Below, in pieces: positions 23,207 to 34,573 of a stretch of 64,000 nucleotides of DNA (position 1 is its first letter; every line of letters begins with the position of its first letter). Made by a program: the position numbers and the translations under genes. The notes under the pieces are model-generated. The model saw only the letters and a program-made list of their open reading frames with translations. It made no database searches and had not been told where the DNA came from. The stretch covers positions 10,538,001 through 10,602,000 of the forward strand of contig OU612075.1 in NCBI GenBank assembly GCA_914767715.1, read 5' to 3'. Source of the DNA: Membranipora membranacea (Eukaryota > Bryozoa > Gymnolaemata > Cheilostomatida > Membraniporidae).

Positions 23207-23341
23207 TCATCATGAAGGTTATATGTACGTAAAAGTCCTCACCAAAGAAATTGTGGAGGCTGAGCGTATACTATACAATAGTATTCGTTGTCAGTCAGAT
23301 TTACGGCTTGTTGACATTGGTCTTCTTTTAGTTCTCTAAAA

Positions 23342-26300
23342 ATGGCGACCGCAGTAGGGGTCACAGAACCGGCGGTAACGCAGAATATAAAGATAACAGT
23401 AACCAGAGATACAGCCTGTGGATTCTGTGGTCTGACATTATATGAGATACAGGAACCAAGAGCTCTACTCTGTGGTCACACTCAATGTACTGAGTGTATT
23501 CATGTCAACTACCAGAATAAGGAGATAGAGTGTAAGACTTGCAGGTAAGGCTATTCGAGTCAGTGGCTCCAAAAAGTTCTGTGTTGGAATAGTTTGGTGG
23601 TGCCAAGGCGCTTGTTTTTTATTTGATATTGTCAGCGCTAGGCATAACAATATCCTTCACTTAGAGTAGGTTTTGTTGCAGATGCATTGCACAGAGGAAG
23701 TCCAGCAAATGATCCTCACACAACAGCATCTTAAGTCTAAGCGAATGATATTTTTATAGGGAGACTTTCAAAGATATAGACATCAGAGCACTACCCACAA
23801 TTCCTGAGCACCTTGTACAGGAAGCGCTGGCTGATGCAGAGTTGGGATTACAGTCAGCAGGAAGAGAATGTAATCGATGTGGGGATGAGAAAGTGAAGGC
23901 TGTGATCTGCTGTGCTGACTGTAAGAAAAGGTTCTGTCACCAACATGCTGAGGTAGGGACCCATCAACGGCATATCAGTTAAAAACATATTCATTCCTAT
24001 ATGCCTTATGAAGCTCATATAAAAAACTACGATACCTGATACTAGTTGGGTTGCATTATGGATAGAGTTCATTATAATTTTCTTTGGAATAAAGAATATG
24101 TAACATGATTTAACATACTGAATTCAATGGTAATAAATCTCAAAACCCAACTATATGCAATACCCCCTAAGTCGATAACACACATATATATGATCATAGA
24201 TTTCTATTTGCAGGAACACTTGTTCCATGTCAGCGATCATGTACTTCTGCCGATAGAAGACAACCTGACACCAGAAAGATACGAGGTAGAAAGATGTCAA
24301 ACACACAAAAAGCATGTCCTTGAGGAGATTTGTAAAAACTGTAAGAAGCAGTTCTGCAAGAGATGTGATTCTAAGGTAGCATGTTCAGCCTTAAATCAGA
24401 GGAGTGATTCGGCTGCAGCCCTATATCAAGGTTGGTGTGGAATGAGTCCATGAGTTAATTGCAGAGTAAAAGGAAGAGACAACGGAAAGCGGTATCTATA
24501 ATAATTTGAACAGCATCACTTTGAATACAGAGACCAGGTTAAATCCACTGGTCGAGGTTGGTAAGGCTAATGTTTGATCGGAATGCAGTGCCACTATCAG
24601 CGCAAAAGTTTCAGTTTTCCAATTTAGTATAATAGTCTAATAGGCTGACCAAATCGGTCGTAGGAAAATAGTAGAGACTTTTAATCTTTTGGTACAAGGT
24701 TCAATGTCTGCTTTGCTATTCAATTTGGCAGATCCTCCTTATCAGCAATAAATATCGAGATAGGGTTTGTTTGATCACCCAAAATGCAATGAAAATATCT
24801 GGGGAATAAACCTCTGGAAATAACAACTATGTTGTTCTTGTAATGTTAGGCATGTGCCATGAGGTTGTCCCACTTAAAGATGTGACCGAAGAAATGAGGG
24901 AGAAACTACGAAAGCTGTCACAGAATATTTTCGACAAAATAAAAAGATGTGGAGACATTGAAAAGTCTAGCTGGAGGCGTTTAGATGAACTGGAAACTCA
25001 TATAGATAACATTTATAATGAGATAGATGAAATTGCTGAAAATCTGGTGAGTTGTTTTTTCATGCAAAAATGTAAATTGAAAAGTCGTTTTTTCATGATA
25101 CAAGAGCAAGCAACTCTTTCCTATTTTAGGAGAGGATTTAAGACTAGGTTTATTAATCATTGTATGCAGCTTATGCGTTTGGTCATCAGAGCAACAATGG
25201 TGTTTTTGCTAAATTAATTCGATCCAAGAGGTTGTTTGTCAATATGACTTGAAAATTGAACAACCCTGAGTTTATGAAGCTCAAGTTTGATCCAAATTGC
25301 CGCGATTCCAGTTGTTCTTCTGGTGAGCTGCCAACCTTTTGCCAGCAACCCAAACTCCGATGAAGGCAAATTGGATCATTTTGATCTATAGTATATTGGT
25401 AAAATCACACTACATTGTCTATTGATTTCTTTATACATATTTTGGTTTCTATCACCGACTACAGATTAAGCAAATCAAAAGAGAAGCTGAGGACCTGAAA
25501 ACAGAATTTAAAGACCATCTTAACAAGTCGACAGAAATGGTAGGCGAGTTTTCTGAGGAATTGCTGCTGAACACCACAGTTCTGGATGACCTGTATATCT
25601 ATGGAACTCATTTAGCAGACAGAAGACCAGACGAGCAGCTACTGGAAGAATTTGATAAGGTATCTTCAAACCTTACACAGGCTAATGACAACATGGAGTA
25701 TCAGACAAAGGTCGCCCTCAAAACACCTTATCTGCATCAAGGTAATAAGTTTGCATACAGGTATATTATATATTATTATAATGGAGTTGACTAATATATA
25801 TATATATATAAATATATGTTTATACTAATACCTGCACATACGGGGCAATGACCACAATGACCAAGGGGTAAATAACCGAAACGAAGGAAATATTAGATGG
25901 CATAAAGCGATAGAGCTGGATTAATGGATTAAACTGATATTATGTTCCTTCCTGTTTTAGTGATTGGGTCTAAATCCTTTAGGAGTAGGAGGTAGCTCAG
26001 TTGGTGAGAGCGCCGTCTTCAACACGCAAGTGATGAAGGTCGTGGGTTCGAATCACACTGCAGTCTATTGACTACTGGGGTTAGGTTGGCCCCAAGGTGT
26101 GCTCCGACCTGCCTGCAAACTGAGAGCAAAACTGGCGCAGCCACTGCAGCCTGGCCATTAAGGCAAAAAAATATTTCGCCGCCTATGCTTCGGGATGTGG
26201 GTGTGATATGACATCCGAATTTAATCAACCTTTTAATCAACCCTTAGGAATATGTACACATGACCAAGGAAATTGGAACCAGTTTGTGAAAAAAGTTAGA

Positions 26301-27436
26301 ACTAGAAACTAAAAGTACAAATGGATTGTAGCATGCTGTCCACATGTGACTGTAGGGATAAGCTTATGCATGTTTATAATGATAGTAGTCGAAAACTATC
26401 TAATCACCAGTTTGATTTTTATTTTCCAGGTCCAGGCTCAGTGAATTTGAATGGAGAAATGGTATTCCTACCAACAGCCATAACACATGTAAAGCAAGAG
26501 AAAACAGGTGATTGCTGCATTGGGGTTAGCTGGACGCACAACGACAGAATTCTGTGCGCCACAGATGAAGGGCTCGAGATTAGAGACCCTGTTGACCTCA
26601 AATTACAAAAACAACATCAAGATAGTAACCACATTTATTCTTCAGCTATTCTTTGTGGAAGCAAACTGTTCACTATGGCCGTTTCATCTGACTTGAAGAA
26701 ACACATAACCTTTTCTGGCTCACTCGAGCAACCTACTCGTTCTATATTACACAGTGATGTCACTGTTGGACCAGCTCTTCCTACCCAAGTGTCAGCAAAC
26801 AAAAACCATGTAGCAAACATTGACCACGCCAATAACATGTTAAAACTCTTTTCAACTATTAATGAAGAGCACCAGTTTGACATTCAGCTGACAGAAGGAC
26901 GCGACCCATATGGAGTTCATCTCACATCTGATGCAGCACTAGTGACATTCTTAGAGGAAGGGAAGCTGTGTAAATATGCTCTGTCACCATCACCAGACCC
27001 AATCTGGACATATGAAGGACTCGTGGGACCTACAGGAGTAACAACAGATGAGTCAGGCTTCATCTATGTAACAAGTTGGGATGAGCCCAGAATCTACATC
27101 ATCTCAACTGAAGGTAAGTATTATTAGCAACCCAGACAGCCTCAATTTAGTTTTACTTCATTATTTTATATGAATATATTTAGAGGTCAAACCTTAAATT
27201 TGTATGTGGCCTAATATCAATTTATTTGAGATGTTTAAACACCAGTTTGTAACTCAAAAATATCACTATACAAAGTTCGGTTACCACTTGTAGGTGAGAA
27301 GATAAGAGAGCTGACTCACAAGAAGCTACAGGAGTGTATCGATGAGGATGCCGAGATCTATGACATCGCTGTGAGAGATGGGAAGATGGTGTTAGCATGT
27401 GAGCAGGAGGGTGTTATGCTCTTCAATATGAGCTAG
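23342..27436 (+). CDS. TRIM-like RING/B-box/coiled-coil/propeller gene, copy C
   Basis: Seven coding exons, 637 aa: 23342-23544, 23760-23952, 24214-24430, 24850-25046, 25465-25741, 26430-27113, 27294-27436. The RING uses C26, C29, C44, H46, C49, C52, C64 and C67. B-box 1 is about residues 105-134, with its last His from the next exon. B-box 2 is about 160-195, the coiled coil about 205-362 and the propeller 364-637. The propeller reads as six blades, each with a short hydrophobic strand followed by a variable turn. The start ATG lies 10 bp after GGTCTTCTTTTAG, a likely acceptor of a 5' UTR intron. The propeller is compared with the paralogs in the findings. This is the cleanest reference copy in the window. 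E3 ligase role is inferred from the family. Confidence 0.88.
25289..25377. mobile_element. short palindromic MITE, copy C intron
   Basis: Same element as at 1011-1105, with ends GATCCAAATTGCC and GGCAAATTGGATC, in the intron between the coiled-coil exons. Confidence 0.5.
25792..25811. repeat. (TA)n microsatellite in copy C intron
   Basis: Short TA tract in the conserved position. Confidence 0.85.
25988..26240 (+). mobile_element. tRNA-derived SINE in copy C intron (most complete copy)
   Basis: Full body from GGAGGTAGCTCAGTTGGTGA to the ATCAACCTTTTAATCAA tail. It is flanked by CCTTTAGGAGTA (25976-25987) and CCCTTAGGAATA (26241-26252). The head has tRNA-like A and B boxes but does not fold as a normal-length tRNA, so it is not a tRNA gene. 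Confidence 0.85.
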
Positions 27437-28108
27437 TTAAAGAGATTAACTAGATACAGACTGTCAACAGCGCGAGCACTTGTTTATCCACCGATATGTC
27501 AACAACTACTCAAAACTAATGACCCAGGAAAAAAGTTTTGTGTGAATGAGATTTTGTGATTAGCAAGCTAGAAGTGCTGTTCACAAATTGAAAACCATTT
27601 TGACATGAAATACTTCACATACTCAATATTTCCGAGCAATCCCTTTACCAAATCTTCTCTTGTCAGTTTTAGATGAAGTGATGGGTAGGTTTGATGCATG
27701 ATAAAAGCCCTCACTTCCTCCACATCCGATAATAATATAATATATATTTTCTACCCCAAGTTAATTCAAAATTGTGTTTCCCATGAATAAATTTGAGGGC
27801 AATCAATTTAATGTATATTTCGACCAGAGCGTATTGATTACAACTTAAACATTCGCCCAATCAGATCGCCTCACACTATCCTGTCAGATAGACATTGAAT
27901 GTGTGGTATTGAAAAAGAAACATTTGTAAATTTTACGTGAGTTATGTTAGTGAGAGTCGGGTTTGGCCAACCACTTAGCTATGATGTGACAAGACTATGT
28001 ACCAACTCTAATTCAGCCCTCATGATAAATGTATAAAACAATCAATGTCTTGATTCAATTGTTGACTAGTTTTTAGAGATGAAATGGTGACAAATAAACA
28101 TAGCCTAC
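27437..28108. other. 3' flank of copy C
   Basis: Non-coding, homologous to 19108-19794 and 55649-56304. No gene seen. Confidence 0.5.
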
Positions 28109-28204
28109 CTTGATCCTGTCCTTGGAAGTAGAGTCTGATATGCTTCTCGTCACTTAGTTGATCAAAGTTGGGATATTTCAGCAAAGACTCGACAGGGTGA
28201 CAAG
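28109..28204 (-). CDS. partner-gene exon, unit C-D
   Basis: A 96-nt minus-strand exon with an acceptor ending CTAG and donor GTAGGC, encoding VESLLKYPNFDQLSDEKHIR and on to LYFQGQDQ. It is fully open and equal in length to 19795-19890. Compared with the B unit the differences keep the frame. Protein not recognised. Confidence 0.4.
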
Positions 28205-28240
28205 CTAGATCTACGACAATTAAGTTATGTTACCTGTGAT

Positions 28241-28350
28241 GTAGTCTAAGTGCTCAGACTCCAAGGCGCAGGGAGTTAATTGCGCAAGCTATCAATTGAT
28301 AACTTGCGCAATTAACTCCCTGCGCCTTGGAGTCTGAGCACTTAGACTAC
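28241..28350. mobile_element. near-perfect foldback MITE
   Basis: A 110-bp palindrome: the first 55 bases pair with the last 55 with a single mismatch. Ends are GTAGTCTAAGTGCTCAGACT and its complement. CTGTGAT lies immediately on both sides (28234-28240 and 28351-28357), extendable to 9 bp if the ends are trimmed, so a target-site duplication is visible. The insertion is absent from the equivalent flanks of A, B and D. Confidence 0.85.
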
Positions 28351-28509
28351 CTGTGATGATGTTTAAAACTAATAGGCTTTTACAAATATATACAAAGCTA
28401 GCAAGATTTGCTCTTGAGTTCCAATAAGCTATGATTTTTATCAGCTCATCAGGAAAGCCTTCATTGTTCATTCAAGGTTTGTTAATAAGAACAAGTATGG
28501 GCTATGAGT

Positions 28510-28782
28510 TTAGCTAGGCCCATACTGGTCACCAATTTGTAGCACTGTCAAAAGATCCCATCTCTGTTGTAAGTCGTAATGTTGCAATGTCAGCATAGAC
28601 GCATGTGATGAATCGCTATCACCGATGTTTGGAAGATAAAATACAAATTCTTTAGCTGGTAACCTCTGCCTTACTGCAAATTTGGCATTGAAACTTGTGA
28701 ACTTGATGTGGAACGAATTTCTGTACATATATGTAAAGAGTTGGGCAATTTCATTATCAAGTCGAAAAAGATCAACTTTCAA
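28510..28782 (-). CDS. partner-gene exon-like ORF, unit C-D
   Basis: A minus-strand frame of about 90 codons containing EIAQLFTYMYRNSFHIKF and FNAKFAVRQRLPAKEFVF. The core is conserved with 20157-20385. It lies on the upstream (5') side of the exon at 28109-28204, in the order expected for one gene. No domain recognised. Upstream exons would lie where the BEL/Pao element is now, so the gene is probably disrupted. Confidence 0.4.
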   Translation of the reverse strand: MKVDLFRLDNEIAQLFTYMYRNSFHIKFTSFNAKFAVRQRLPAKEFVFYLPNIGDSDSSHASMLTLQHYDLQQRWDLLTVLQIGDQYGPS

Positions 28783-29000
28783 AAATGACTCAAATCAATG
28801 AAAACACCTTTGCTTCAATAGCGTAGCGTCAACCACATCGGTAAGTGCCTGAATTCTTGTAGTCCATATGGTGTATTGGTGTATTAAGTCTTAAGTCTTT
28901 GACTGACCATATATTGACTATATAGGAGTCGTCTTAACATCATCAATGTAAACACAATTCATATCCACATAGCATTCTGCCTATTTATTTTGATAAAGGA

Positions 29001-29318
29001 GCATACAGTAAATATAAATCTCAACAATCTCTAGCTCAGGCTAACCAAAGGGCTCAACTCGCTCTGAATTCAGCTCGTACCGCTATCGATAAACTGGAAG
29101 CCATCCAGTTCCCAGTTGAGCATTCATATAATGTCAATCCTGTAATCTTGTATGCAGAGAATGCTTTAGTCTCATGTCAACAATCATTTCTGTCAATAAC
29201 TGATTATACATCTGATTTTGAAAATCTGATTTCTAAGTTAGGATCACTGTTACTAGAAATTCAGTGCAGAGTGCCCAAGCCAAATAATTTGGCTAACCTA
29301 GTGTCTGATATTTTTTGA
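29001..29318 (+). pseudogene. BEL/Pao gag N-terminal fragment
   Basis: An open frame from the truncated left end to TGA at 29316-29318, with a predicted helical segment (ANQRAQLALNSARTAIDKLE). A one-base slip in the T run at 29311-29316 separates it from the next frame, which continues the same protein. Wild-type gag would start upstream of the truncation. Confidence 0.7.
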
Positions 29319-31695
29319 GACTCCAAGTATTGTCTCTGCGCGAAATGCCAACTCAAATCAACTATCGCAGCAGCAAGGGCCAACGCGAGGTCCAATAGCT
29401 GTTCAATCTAGTCATGCTGGGCTTTCCCATAGTGCTGTGAACGGTGGCGTTATCGGCGCTGTTGCGGGGTCCTCTGGGGGGCGGGCAGCTGGCAATCTAT
29501 CACACTTTTCTATAGTATCGGTGTACAATAACCAAACTCGACACAACACACTTCCTCTTAGCTCCACCCAGTTAGGTCATACCAATGTGCATAGTAGTAG
29601 TAGTGATGGTCACAGATCCAGTCCGTGTTCACATAGGAAATCTAGATTTAAGGAATCCCCTCTACCCACATTTAACGGTGACCGCTTGAAATGGGCTGAA
29701 TTCAAAGCTATATGGTGCAGGTATGGGGCCGAGGAAATAGATAATGATGTAGACCGAGCTTATGCTTTAAAGCAATGTTTAAAAGATGAGGCGTATAGGA
29801 TAGTGGAATCAATAACAGCAAATCAACCTGATGCGTATCCTAATATGTGGCATAAACTTGATCTTGTGTACAGTGATGTTAGTCAGGGTGTTCAACATGC
29901 ACATTATCAACTAGAAAAGCTAAAACCAGTAAAAGAAGGTGATTATGCAGCGTTAGTCAAATTAGTGAATGCTATCGAAGTGGTGTATAGCCAGCTTGGT
30001 GCATTGGACCAGCTTTCATCCATTACCTTACCAACTGTTGATAACTTAGCTGATTTATTACCCATCACTGTAAAGCGAGATTGGTTAAAGGCTTATAGAG
30101 TGCTAATGGTAGAAGATAAAATCCATCCTTTCCCTGAGTTCATGCGATTTATTGAAAGTGAGCGAGACACTGCTTACAGGGAGAGTGCTCGGAAATCTAT
30201 CAAGTCCAGTAGTAGTAGCGGTAAATCATTCCAGTGTGATTCATCATCATCATTACTAAAGTGTAGCACTGTATTAGATACAAGTGATAACTCTGATTCT
30301 GAATCGTCTCATATCAAGTCTGATACAATGTATACTAGTAATGAATATCAATGTGTGATTCATAATGATACGAAGGTTGGTCACGTTACGGCAAACTGTC
30401 CTGATTTTGTCAAGCTTGAGAGACGAGTTAAATTTGATGTATTGAAAGGAGCTAGAGTGTGTTTCCGATGCTTTGGTAATCATTCTCGTCACTCATGTAA
30501 AGTAAATGATAAATGCTCTCTATGTGGATTCACGAATCATCATGTACTTTTATGCAAGTCTGTACAGAATAAAGCAAGTATTGCAAATCAAATCACAACC
30601 TCGGATTGTAACGCTGCCGATAGTCGACAAAAGTCTGTTTTCGCCATCAACCATGTAAGGAGCGCTCGCTGTCCTCAGGAGGCTACACTCTTCTATGACG
30701 GCGGATCAAATACAACATACATACTAAATGATGCTGTCAAACGTCGGAAAGCTAGGAAAATCAGACCAGTGACTCTTGATGTTACAACTATGGGAGGTAA
30801 TGTGAAGCAATTTCAGACCAACTTGTACGAGGTAGATCTGCTTACTACAGAAAAGAAGACTTACACACTGGAAGCATTTGGAATGGAAACGCTAACGGGA
30901 CCTGTTAGGCGGTTGGACATGGAAGTGATACAACAACTCTTTCCTCTATTCAACGTGAAACTGTTGGAGCGTAGGAATTCTCAAGTGGACATACTGGTGG
31001 GTATAAACCATTTAGGAGCCCATCCGAAGAAGGAGGTAGCAAGATGTGGAGAGGACTTAGGCATATTCGAAGGAAAGTTGGGATTCTGCATACAAGGAAC
31101 ACACCCAGCCCTTTGTGAAGGCACAGTCGTATCTAATCACATCAAAGCAATAGTCAATGTAGCTGAAACTCGAGTGGATACCAGAAAGAAAGTTGGTGAT
31201 ATAGTACTGAACAAAGTTGTAGCACCATTCATAGAAGGAGAACAACTAGGATTAGAAGTTTTGCCAAAGTGTGGTGCCTGTAAGTGTGGCAAGTGCCCCA
31301 CAGTAGGACACACATACTCCTTTCAGGAACAGCAAGAGCTTGATGTGATCAGAAGTAATCTGATTTATGATAAGGAAGGTCAAAGATGGGTGACTAAATA
31401 CCCATGGATCGAGGACCCCTCTACATTACCTGATAACTATGGATCTGCTCTCGCTACACTCCGAAACACAGAGAAAAGGCTAAAAAAGGATCCTGAGTGG
31501 GCTAAAATCTATGATTCTCAGATTCAAGATATGATAGACAGGAATGTGGCAAGAAAACTCAGCAAGAAGGAAATGGAAGAATGGACAGGACCGCTTTTCT
31601 ACATATCTCACTTGGCGGTTGAAAATCCCAAGTCAAAGAGTACCCCAGTGCGCATTGTCTTCAATTCTTCCCAAAAGTTCAAAGGTTCTCTCTAA
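29317..31695 (+). pseudogene. BEL/Pao gag-protease-RT N-terminal part
   Basis: The frame opens right after the slip; the first ATG is at 29437. It encodes a DUF1759-like gag region (LPTFNGDRLKWAEFKAIW), two zinc-knuckle-like motifs (CFRCFGNHSRHSC, CSLCGFTNHHVLLC), an aspartic protease with FYDGGSNTTYI as the likely active site, and the start of reverse transcriptase (VRIVFNSS). It ends in a frameshift at about 31690. Confidence 0.8.
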
Positions 31696-31700
31696 ATGGT

Positions 31701-32123
31701 ATGCTGGCTAAAGGACCAGATGCCTATCTCAACAACATTCTTGGCATTCTTCTGCGGTGGAGGGAAAACTATGTAGGAATAGCTGCGGACATACGCAAAA
31801 TGTACAATTCAATATTTGTGGAAGAAATTGAACAACACTGTCACAGGTTCCTGTGGCGCAATATGGATGACCGAGAACCGGATGTGTACGTCATTATGAG
31901 GGTCAACATGGGGGACAAGCCGGCAGGAGCTATCAGTGCGGAGGCTCTATACAAAACTGCTTCAATGTTCAGGGAGACTAATCCAGATGTTGCTCAGTTG
32001 CTATTAGGATCTACATACCTTGATGATATAGTTGATTCTGTAGAGGATAAGTCAACGGCAGGTAAGGTAAGGCAGGATTCAAAACCAAAGGTTGGCTACT
32101 CAGTGGTGAATCAGAGGTATTGA
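31701..32123 (+). pseudogene. BEL/Pao reverse transcriptase middle part
   Basis: It contains the palm segments ADIRKMYNSI and the catalytic YLDD (TYLDDIVDSV). It continues 31695 after a small frameshift. It ends at a second frameshift near 32070, where about ten codons also seem to be lost compared with typical elements. Confidence 0.75.
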
Positions 32124-34573
32124 CAGATCTCCGTACGGTATCGAACCAAGCACCAAACCCATCAACAACCAAAGTATTAGGAGTGGAATGGGTTTCAGCA
32201 AGTGATGAGATCACTTATTCTATGGATCAACAAACTCAGCTCTTCACTGAAGTTATGGTAACTGACAGGTTGACAAGAAGAAGGGCACTGGAGCGTGTGA
32301 TGAAGATTTACGACCCACTAGGAATACTCTCCCCCTTTACACTAAGGGCCAAGATATATCTACGAGAAACATGGTCCGAGAAGCTAGGATGGGACGAAGT
32401 TATGAGTACAGATCTTCAAATGAAATGGAAGCTATTCTTTGATCAGATGGAGAACGTTTCATCACTGCGTTACAACCGATGTCTGAAACCCATCGATGCA
32501 AGCTCAAACGATCCGAAGCTGATCATATTTTCGGATGGGAGTGATGTTGCATACGGAGCTGTGGCTTATGTTAGGTGGCAACTGGAGAATGGAAAGTTTT
32601 GGAGCACGCTTGTGATGGCAAAGAGTCGAATAGCCCCCATGAAGAAGATCTCAACTCCTCAAATGGAGCTAAATGGAGCTGTTGTATCAAAGAGGATTCG
32701 CCAGGTCATAGAAAAGGAAATGAGAGTGAGGTTCGAGGAAGTGATTCACCTGGTAGATTCTGTAACGGTTCTAGGTATGCTGCATAAAATCTCGACTCAG
32801 TTTAAAATATATGAAGGAGTTCGATTGGGTGAGATTCAGGCTGCAACAAATGGCAACATGGACAGTTGGTACTGGATAGAGGGAAAGTCTAACATCGCAG
32901 ACTACTTAACCAGACCTAAAGATCTCCATGAGATAAATCAAGATAGCCGATGGTGGAAAGGCCCTGAGTTTCTTGAGACACCAATGGACTCTTGGGCAAT
33001 AAAGTCTAAGGTTGAAAACCCAGAGTCATTGCCAGGAGAGAAGGCCTCCACACATGCTGCTGAAACTAAAATCAACCAAAATTCGGATCTGGTCGATTAT
33101 TCCTCATTTAGTTCCCCAAAGAAGCTACTGTGGACAGTAGCCCGCGTATTGGATATCTGTCGTAGGAGATTTAAGGGAGGTTGTAAGATGGAGAATATAG
33201 ATCCACAAGTCTTCCAAGATGCAAAGATATTGCTACTGAGAGATGTCCAACGAAACTTAGGAGAAATGAAACAGTACAAACAACTAAAACCAGTCCGTAA
33301 TGACAAGGATTTGTGGGTCTTAGGAGGCCGGCTATCATCCTTCAATCCGCTAGCTCAAAATCCTACAGATGGGGCCCAAGTGCTTTTGCCTACCAATCAC
33401 CCGTACACACGTATGCTCATGAGACAAGCTCACGTACTAAGCGGACATGGTGGTCATGATTCAACTCTAGCTCGATTCAGATGGCTCTTCTGGACACCTC
33501 AAGGATCGAAGATAGCCTCCGCGGTAAAGAGAGAGTGCCAAATGTGTAAGAAGAGGGATGTAAAGCTGATTCAGCAGCATATGGGAAATCTCCCCACCGA
33601 AAGACTCTCTCCTTCGCCCCCCTTCAACAGAGTGATGCTGGATATATTTGGACCATACTTAGTGCGTGGAGAGGTCCAAAAGAGAATATCACAGAAGGCC
33701 TATGGTGTGATTTTCACAGATCTGTATTCTCGGGCTGACCATATCGAGCCTGTGTACGGATATGATACTGCTTCCTTCATGTTGGCACTCCTACGGTTCA
33801 CTAGTATTAGAGGTTGGCCGGCTAAGATATACTCGGATCCTGGAAGTCAATTGGTAGCTGCAGAACGGGAGCTCAGTCAAGCATGGAGTTCTATGGATAA
33901 GGCGGAGATTCACCGGACATCTACAGAAAACGGAACGACCTGGACACTCAGTCCTGCAGACAGTCCATGGAGGCAGGGGACAGTTGAGGCGCTGATAAAG
34001 TCAACGAAACGATGCTTTTCTTTTTCTATGTGCAATCATCGTCTTTCTCCATCTGAGTTCAATACAGTGTGTTACCAAGTGTCTAACACGTTGAACGAAA
34101 GACCAATAGGTAGGTGTGGTGGACATGATTCAGATATAAGTGTGTTAACACCAAATCTCTTGCTACTGGGTAGGACAGGTACTAGCAATCCAGGTAATTT
34201 ATATGAAACTAATAGTTACAGATCTAGTTTAGTTAGTTCAGTCTATAATGTATTCTGGAAGCGATGGTGTGAGTTGTATGCACCAACAATCATCAGACAG
34301 TATAAGTGGTTTGAATCGTCGCCAAATTTAAGACCCGATGATATAGTTGTTGTATGTGATCAAAACGCATTGAAATCAAATCATTATTTGGCTAGAGTAA
34401 AGGAGGTTTTCCCAAGCTGTGATGGAAAAGTGAGGAAAGTGTCTTTGGCTTACAAAAACTTCCAAGTTGGGGAAAAAGTACACCAATACTATGGGGCTAA
34501 GGATACAATCATATATCGAAGTGTCCAAAAATTGGCTTTGCTGGCGCCCGCCCCTGAGTGGTCAATGCGGTAG
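32120..34573 (+). pseudogene. BEL/Pao RT end, RNase H, integrase and DUF5641-like domain
   Basis: A long open frame of 817 codons. RNase H begins near IIFSDGSDVAYGA. The integrase zinc-binding part has HVLSGHGGH and CQMC. The catalytic core has MLDIFGP, SDPGSQ and EALIKS as the D, D and E. The C-terminal part (RWCELYAPTIIRQYKW, LRPDDIVVV) matches the DUF5641-type end of BEL/Pao. This part is uninterrupted, so the insertion is not very old. Confidence 0.85.

Noticed and set aside
26635-26883. Minus-strand ORFs of 60-85 codons inside each propeller exon
   Set aside because: Shadows of the plus-strand coding exon; they recur at the same place in every copy only because the exon is conserved.
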